From: Actinosynnema sp040640215
GTDB taxonomy: Bacteria > Actinomycetota > Actinomycetes > Mycobacteriales > Pseudonocardiaceae
Length of the DNA stretch: 64,000 nt
Direction of reading: 5' to 3'
Assembly: GCF_040640215.1 (NCBI RefSeq)
Contig: NZ_JBFABG010000009.1
Coordinates: 186,001-250,000, forward strand
A program made the position numbers and the translations under genes. Shown piece after piece: positions 60,301-64,000 of this stretch. Numbering within the stretch: position 1 is the stretch's first letter; each line of letters opens with the position of its first letter. A model generated the notes under the pieces. That model saw nothing but the letters and a program-made list of their open reading frames with translations, was not told where the DNA came from and ran no database searches.

Positions 60301-62228
60301 AGGACCGACTCGATCTCGCCGAGCTCGACCCGGCGACCCCGGACCTTGACCTGGTCGTCCGCCCGGCCCAGCACCTCCAGCACGCCGTCCGGCCGCCACC
60401 GGCCGCGATCACCGGTCCGGTACATCCGGGTGCCGGGCACCGCCCGGAACGGGTCGGGCACGAACGCCGCCGCGGTCAGCCCCGGCCGGCGCAGGTAGCC
60501 GCGCCCCACGTTCGGGCCGCCCGCGTAGATCTCGCCGACCACCAGCGGCGGCAGCGGCTGCATGTCCCGGTCCAGCACGTACACCGCGGCGTTCGGCAGC
60601 GGCGTGCCGACCGGGGCGAACGTGCCCGCGTCCGCGCCGGTCACCACGCCCTGGGTGATGTCGTCGGTGCACTCGGCCGGGCCGTAGGCGTTGTACAGCG
60701 GCACGGACGGCAGCAGCGCGCACCACCGCCGCGCCAGCTCGGCCGGCAGCACCTCGCCGGTCGAGATCATCGCCCGCAGCGCCGTCCGCACCCCGTCGGC
60801 CAGCTCCGGGTCGTCGGCCAGGATCTCCACCAGCACCGAGATCAGCGACGGCACCAGCTCGACCACCTCGAAGCCCCGCTCGGCGATCAGCCGGGCCAGC
60901 GCGGCCGGGTCGGCCGCCACGTCCGCGCCCACCACGTAGGTGCACGCGCCCGCGGTGAGGGCGGTGAACATCTGCCACACCGAGATGTCGAACGTGACCG
61001 GCGCGGTCTGCGGCAGCTCGACACCGGGCCGCAGCCCGCAGTCCCCGACCCGGAACGCCATGAGGTTGAGCAGGTTGCGGTGCTCGATGCACGCGCCCTT
61101 CGGCCGGCCGGTCGAGCCCGACGTGAAGATCACGTACGCCAGGTCGCCCGGCTCCGCCTCCGGCCCGAGCAGGCGTTCCGCCTCGGCCCGGCTCACCGGG
61201 GCCCCCACAGGATCGAGCCCGGTGGGGTCCAGCCCGGTGGGGTCCAGCCCGGTGGGGTCCAGCGCGGCCAGGTCGATCACCGCGATGTCGGCGGCGGCGT
61301 CGTCGATGTCGGCGGCGAGCGGGCCGGCGGTGAGCACGGCCCGCGCCTCGGCCAGCATCCCGGCGGTGCGGGCGGCGGGCAGCTCCGGGTCGAGCGGCAG
61401 GTAGGCCGCGCCGGTGGCGAGGACCGCCGCGCCGGCGGCGACGTACCACGCGTCCCGGGGCGCGTGCAGCGCCACCAGGTCACCCGGTCCGACGCCGGCC
61501 GCGCGCAGCCGGCCGCCGACCGCGACGACGTACCGGACCAGTTCGCCGTAGCCGATCGCGGTGTCGGCGTCCCGGATGGCCACGGCGTCGGGCCGCAGGC
61601 GGGCCTGGGTGAGCAGCAGGTCCCGGAACGAGCGGCCGACGGCCGGCGGGCGGTGGTCGTTGAACTCCACCAGCACCCGCCGGCGGGTGGCGTCGTCCAC
61701 GGCGGCCAGGTCCGCCGGGGAGACGCCGGGGTCGCGCAGGCCGCCGTCGAGCACCGCCACCACCCCGTCCAGCACGGCGTGCGCGACGGGCTCGGGCGCG
61801 GTGGTCGTGGCGGTCAGCCGGCCGGCCGCCAGGGTGAGGTCGACCGGCGGGTCGACGGGATCGGCCGCCGGGCCCCGGGCCAGCGCCTCGGCGAGCGCCG
61901 CGCGCACCGCGCCCAGCCACTCGCGGAAGGTGCCGCCGGCGGGCAGGTCGAGCAGCACCGGCACGTCGCCGTGCCGCAGCAGGACCCGGTCGCCCGCGCC
62001 GAACCGGGACAGCACCAGCGCCGTCGCGGCGGACACGGCCGTCCAGGTCAGCGCCGGGTCCTCGCCGGTGATCGCGGACAGCCGCCGCGCGGTCGCGGCG
62101 GGCAGCGCCCGGTCGTGCGGGCGAGGCCGGCCGGGGTGCGCGCCCAGGGCGTCGGCCGTCGCCGCCACGGCGGCCAGGGCGTCCTCCCGGCGGGCGAGCC
62201 AGTACTCGCGGTCGAGCAGGGTGGTCAC
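57393..62228 (-). CDS. Nonribosomal peptide synthetase, (truncated C)-A-PCP-E-E
   Basis: 1611 aa. The first ~200 residues look like the degenerate second lobe of a condensation domain without HHxxxDG. Adenylation domain (about 205-690): YVIFTSGSTGRPKG, FDISVWQMF, NAYGPAECTDD, GRADDQVKVRGRRVELGE, NGKVDRK. PCP Ser near 765 (FFALGGDSIVGI). Two epimerization-type domains follow: E1 about 813-1190 (HHLVVDQVSW, EVEGHGRDE, QRTVGWFTVF, FNYLG) and E2 about 1197-1600 (HHLVVDAPSW, GGHGRED, SRTVGWFTT, no FNYLG). By-eye pocket residues near D-I-W-E-I-T-A-D-D-K, with three acidic positions, hint at a basic amino acid. GTG 62228 follows GAGGGG. Confidence 0.93.
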   Translation of the reverse strand: MTTLLDREYWLARREDALAAVAATADALGAHPGRPRPHDRALPAATARRLSAITGEDPALTWTAVSAATALVLSRFGAGDRVLLRHGDVPVLLDLPAGGTFREWLGAVRAALAEALARGPAADPVDPPVDLTLAAGRLTATTTAPEPVAHAVLDGVVAVLDGGLRDPGVSPADLAAVDDATRRRVLVEFNDHRPPAVGRSFRDLLLTQARLRPDAVAIRDADTAIGYGELVRYVVAVGGRLRAAGVGPGDLVALHAPRDAWYVAAGAAVLATGAAYLPLDPELPAARTAGMLAEARAVLTAGPLAADIDDAAADIAVIDLAALDPTGLDPTGLDPTGLDPVGAPVSRAEAERLLGPEAEPGDLAYVIFTSGSTGRPKGACIEHRNLLNLMAFRVGDCGLRPGVELPQTAPVTFDISVWQMFTALTAGACTYVVGADVAADPAALARLIAERGFEVVELVPSLISVLVEILADDPELADGVRTALRAMISTGEVLPAELARRWCALLPSVPLYNAYGPAECTDDITQGVVTGADAGTFAPVGTPLPNAAVYVLDRDMQPLPPLVVGEIYAGGPNVGRGYLRRPGLTAAAFVPDPFRAVPGTRMYRTGDRGRWRPDGVLEVLGRADDQVKVRGRRVELGEIESVLAARPDVARCAVELVRDGGVERLAGFAVPAPDHVLDVDALTAHLAARLPGWMVPSEIHVLDALPVTPNGKVDRKALRTTPAARPREHTPPRTDVERALCEVWAEHLRVDRVGVHDDFFALGGDSIVGIRISHQANRRGIGVRPRHLLEHPTVAALARVVSERTAEAEPEPEGGDAPLTPVQRWFFAQDFTDPHHWNQSHVLVSAEPLDFDAARRALRAVVHRHEQLRVRFRDGRQVVGPVPDDLLWRAAPDDLTTIDRAHAALSLVTGPLIRAVLVGTDRLLVTAHHLVVDQVSWLILVEDLEIAYRAALRGVPPAFPDRTEPFVRWARASAGLPTPVPPELPAGSRPIAVDESVPNHYGRRAVAEVVLTAELSRRVLRQTTPAVLLAALGRVLDGPGHVVVEVEGHGRDEADGVLDVQRTVGWFTVFGPVALPVRADVTTDEVADLLADARPHIAAHLRTGRPVTADLGFNYLGRVDGAASGDALFTLGADLGRRRADAGHRTVEWEVDAGVADDRLVITVEHVPGRHDPAQVAAVLHAWRDAIAALPGERLADRAPLTPAQVSFFDRDLAEPDHWNHGVRYALARPLSRADAERVARALLDRHPVLGAVFPGRRQALPRDPRLPVHEYLGSVEAHADEGHRGLDLARGPVARLHLHHAPTGDELLFVVHHLVVDAPSWDVLTDDLSALLAGAEPAPPTSSYLAWSRALHRLVRDHPERLDQAAWLAFDHSTARQLVADDRTGRDDAVVEVTHRFTPEWTAGFLRAPAAAARLLTHLGRAAERWSPDDRDLLVELGGHGREDLFDELDVSRTVGWFTTSFPFVLRHSRGRGFAEHAAETEALLRAVPGRGFGFEALRALGGAETRSALGGVPNPVLRFDHHGEMSFLDTGSAVTAVGTGGTGRWKPADAPLPHLVAVNSSVHGGALEVRVQCAGDVLPRARIDALVAAIIDELDPEQTGTDTAKAGNA
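61216..61260. repeat. Three perfect 15-base tandem repeats inside the NRPS adenylation domain
   Basis: The unit AGCCCGGTGGGGTCC occurs three times in a row and adds in-frame repeats of Gly-Leu-Asp-Pro-Thr to a surface loop of the A domain, just before the A3 motif. It is an in-frame expansion, probably length-variable between strains. Confidence 0.9.
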
Positions 62229-62250
62229 GTCGGTCGTCCCCTCGGCGTGC

Positions 62251-64000
62251 TCAGAAGCGGAAATCGGGCAGCGACACCGGTCGCGCGGCGACGGCGTCCG
62301 GCTGGACCAGGTCGAACAGGTCCCGGTCGGGGCCGTGCGCGGCGACGCGGCCGAGCAGGTCGCGGTAGTCGGCCAGCCAGCCGGCGGCGGTGTCCCGGTC
62401 GACGGCGGCGGTGTGCTCCAGGCGCGCCTGCACCTCGTCGCCCCACTCGACGCAGGTCACCGCGAGCGGGTACTTGGCACCCACCGGGTCGACGTCGAGC
62501 AGTTCGGCGGCGGTGTCGCCGATCCGGGTCAGCGGGGCGAAACCGCTCTGGTAGTCGAACAACGTCGTCGGCGCGGCGGGGCCGGCGATGCGCAGCACCC
62601 GGTCGGCCGGCAGGTCGCCGTGCGCCACCGCGCGCAACGACGACTCGCGCACGACGTCGAGCAGCGCGCCGAAGGACCGCGCCGGGTCCAGCCGCACCCG
62701 CACCGGGACGGTGTTCACGTAGCAGCCCACCGTGCGCTCGTCGGCGGGCCGCCGGGCGGCCACCGGCACGGCGACGCTGTGGTCCCGGTCGCCGGTGATC
62801 CGCCAGAGCACCGCCGCCCACGCGGCCAGCAGCAGCATCTGGGCGCTCACCCGGCGCTGCCGGGCCAGTTCGCGCAGCGCGGCCACCACCGCCGGGTCGA
62901 GCACCAGCGGCAGGTTCGCGCCGGCCAGCCCGGTCCCGGCCGGGACCTCCGTGGCGCTCGCGCCGGCCAGGTAGTCGGTCCAGAAACCGGTCAGCTCCGC
63001 GCCGCGCGGGCCGGCCAGCGCGGTCGCCTGGTCGGCGGCGTAGGCCAGGTACTGGCGGTCCGGCTCGGGCAGCGCGCCGCCGCCGAGCGCGTCCAGCACC
63101 AGCCGCCACGACCAGCCGTCGAAGAACAGGTGGTGGAAGGTCAGCAGCAGCACGTGCCGGTGCCGCGCGGTGATCAGCTCGAACCGGGCCGGCGGCCGGC
63201 CGTACGGGGACAGCGGCCGGGCGACCAGCCCGCGCAGGTGCGCCACGAGGTCGTCGCCCGCCAGGTCGACGGTCGAGCGCTCCAGCCGCACCTCGTGGGG
63301 CGGGTGCACGACCTGGCGGGCACCGTCGCGGTCCAGCGCGGCGCGCAGCATGGGCTGGCGCGCGACGAGGTCGGTCAGCCGCCGCTCCAGCGCCGGGACG
63401 TCCACGTCGGAGCCGAGCAGGAACGCGGCGGGCACGCTGTAGGCGCTGGTACCCGGGTCGAGCTCGGTGGCCGCCCAGATCGCCGCCTGCTGACCGGACA
63501 GCGCGCCGGACCCGGGGGCCGGCCCGGCCGGTCGCGCCGCCGGGTGGGCGGTCCCGGCCACCGGGTCCCCCACCAGTTCGGCCACCAGGTCGGCCACCAG
63601 CCCGGCCAGCGCGCCGAGGTCGGCGCAGTCGAACAGGTCGAGCACGTCGAGGTCGGTGCCGAACCGGGCGTTGATCCGGCCGACGAGCTGGGTGCCGGTC
63701 AGCGAGTTCCCGCCGACGTCGAAGAAGTCGTCCGCCGGGGTGATCCCCGGTTCCTTGAGCACCGTGCGCGCCAGGTCCAGCACAGCGTCCTGAGTGGACA
63801 GACCGGTGGCGGGCGGCTCGTCCGGAGGGGCCGCCGCCGGACGTCCCGCCAGGCGCGGCCAGAGGTGTTCCAGGACCCACGGCGCGATCGGCAGTTCGAC
63901 CCGGCGGGTGCCGGTGCTCCCGAACCCCCGCGCCCAGTCCAGGTCGTGACCCGCCTCGAACAGCGCGCCCAGGCCGGCCAGGCCCGGGGTGACCCGGGGG
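62251..64000 (-). CDS. Hybrid PKS-NRPS, C-terminal part: end of acyltransferase - carrier - condensation domain (5' end outside window)
   Basis: The frame is open to the right edge (583 codons in view, no start codon needed at 63783). The first residues (LGALFEAGHDLDWARGFG; RRVELPIAPWVLEHLW) match the end of a polyketide-synthase acyltransferase region and its post-AT linker (the position of the usual YPFQRERYW). A carrier domain follows with FFDVGGNSLTGTQL (Ser near 63703), then a condensation domain with HHLFFDGWSW. The stop lies 22 bases before the A-PCP-E-E gene. It would pass a polyketide or acyl unit to the next enzyme's carrier-bound amino acid. Confidence 0.83.
   Translation of the reverse strand, partial: PRVTPGLAGLGALFEAGHDLDWARGFGSTGTRRVELPIAPWVLEHLWPRLAGRPAAAPPDEPPATGLSTQDAVLDLARTVLKEPGITPADDFFDVGGNSLTGTQLVGRINARFGTDLDVLDLFDCADLGALAGLVADLVAELVGDPVAGTAHPAARPAGPAPGSGALSGQQAAIWAATELDPGTSAYSVPAAFLLGSDVDVPALERRLTDLVARQPMLRAALDRDGARQVVHPPHEVRLERSTVDLAGDDLVAHLRGLVARPLSPYGRPPARFELITARHRHVLLLTFHHLFFDGWSWRLVLDALGGGALPEPDRQYLAYAADQATALAGPRGAELTGFWTDYLAGASATEVPAGTGLAGANLPLVLDPAVVAALRELARQRRVSAQMLLLAAWAAVLWRITGDRDHSVAVPVAARRPADERTVGCYVNTVPVRVRLDPARSFGALLDVVRESSLRAVAHGDLPADRVLRIAGPAAPTTLFDYQSGFAPLTRIGDTAAELLDVDPVGAKYPLAVTCVEWGDEVQARLEHTAAVDRDTAAGWLADYRDLLGRVAAHGPDRDLFDLVQPDAVAARPVSLPDFRF

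Noticed and set aside
58287..62798. A 1503-codon open frame on the plus strand opposite the NRPS genes
   Set aside because: It is the antisense shadow of the A-PCP-E-E and condensation domains: composition is His/Arg/Gly/Val-rich without domains, and the minus strand carries all NRPS motifs.
1..64000. CRISPR arrays, tRNA/rRNA genes, insertion sequences, integrases or attachment sites
   Set aside because: No regularly spaced repeats, cloverleaf sequences, transposase motifs or integrase genes were seen on either strand; short repeats found are operators, terminators or an in-gene tandem repeat.

Overview
The window is a very GC-rich actinobacterial chromosome segment. The codon bias, frequent GTG starts, many start codons lying 6 nt after a -10 hexamer (leaderless style), SARP/AfsR-type regulators, an F420-type (Ddn-like) reductase and a large NRPS cluster all fit a filamentous actinomycete. 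A Pseudonocardiaceae relative (Saccharothrix/Actinosynnema/Lentzea-like) is my best guess. I see no rRNA or tRNA gene, CRISPR array, integrase or insertion sequence.

Layout. 1-10.9 kb holds housekeeping and regulatory genes: a DoxX/TetR divergent pair, a luciferase-like oxidoreductase/MarR divergent pair, an oleate hydratase operon with a 3-hydroxyacyl-CoA dehydrogenase, msrA plus a MOSC protein, an ECF sigma factor behind an unusually long perfect palindrome, and an XRE-NB-ARC-TPR regulator. 11.0-24.7 kb is a coherent catabolic/uptake island. One arm runs leftward (substrate-binding lipoprotein, two permeases, MFS exporter). The other runs rightward (fused DppD-DppF ATPase, AraC regulator, a dimethylformamidase-like amidohydrolase whose small and large subunits appear fused, a CocE/NonD esterase, an aldo/keto reductase). 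A leftward cupin gene closes the island. A bipartite sequence recurs at identical spacing from the -10 element of two promoters, and a weaker copy precedes the cupin gene, which suggests one AraC-controlled regulon.

25-39.6 kb carries a two-component system, a 1204-aa SARP regulator with two tandem HTH-BTAD units, a patch of decayed genes (ABC exporter and GNAT relics), secreted proteins (a cyclophilin, a beta-rich protein and a small four-cysteine protein resembling the alpha-amylase-inhibitor fold), a Ca2+/H+ antiporter, a DHA2 exporter with LysR regulator, and a Ddn-like reductase. 39.6-42.2 kb is a sulfur-scavenging operon (sfnG-like and sfnB/dszC-like) preceded by what looks like a leaderless leader peptide with tandem cysteine codons. 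42.4-47.5 kb has a serine hydrolase, an unknown protein, a HelR/HelD-type RNA polymerase-associated helicase and cobF.

From 47.6 kb to the window end is a leftward biosynthetic gene cluster whose genes overlap by 4 nt at almost every junction: a hybrid PKS-NRPS (end of AT, carrier, C; runs off the window), an A-PCP-E-E NRPS, two ABC exporter subunits, MbtH, a type II thioesterase, an ATP-grasp ligase, a P450 and an A-PCP-C NRPS. Tandem epimerization-type domains, a C-terminal condensation domain with no type I thioesterase, and a clustered ATP-grasp enzyme make it a plausible source of an undescribed peptide or polyketide-peptide.
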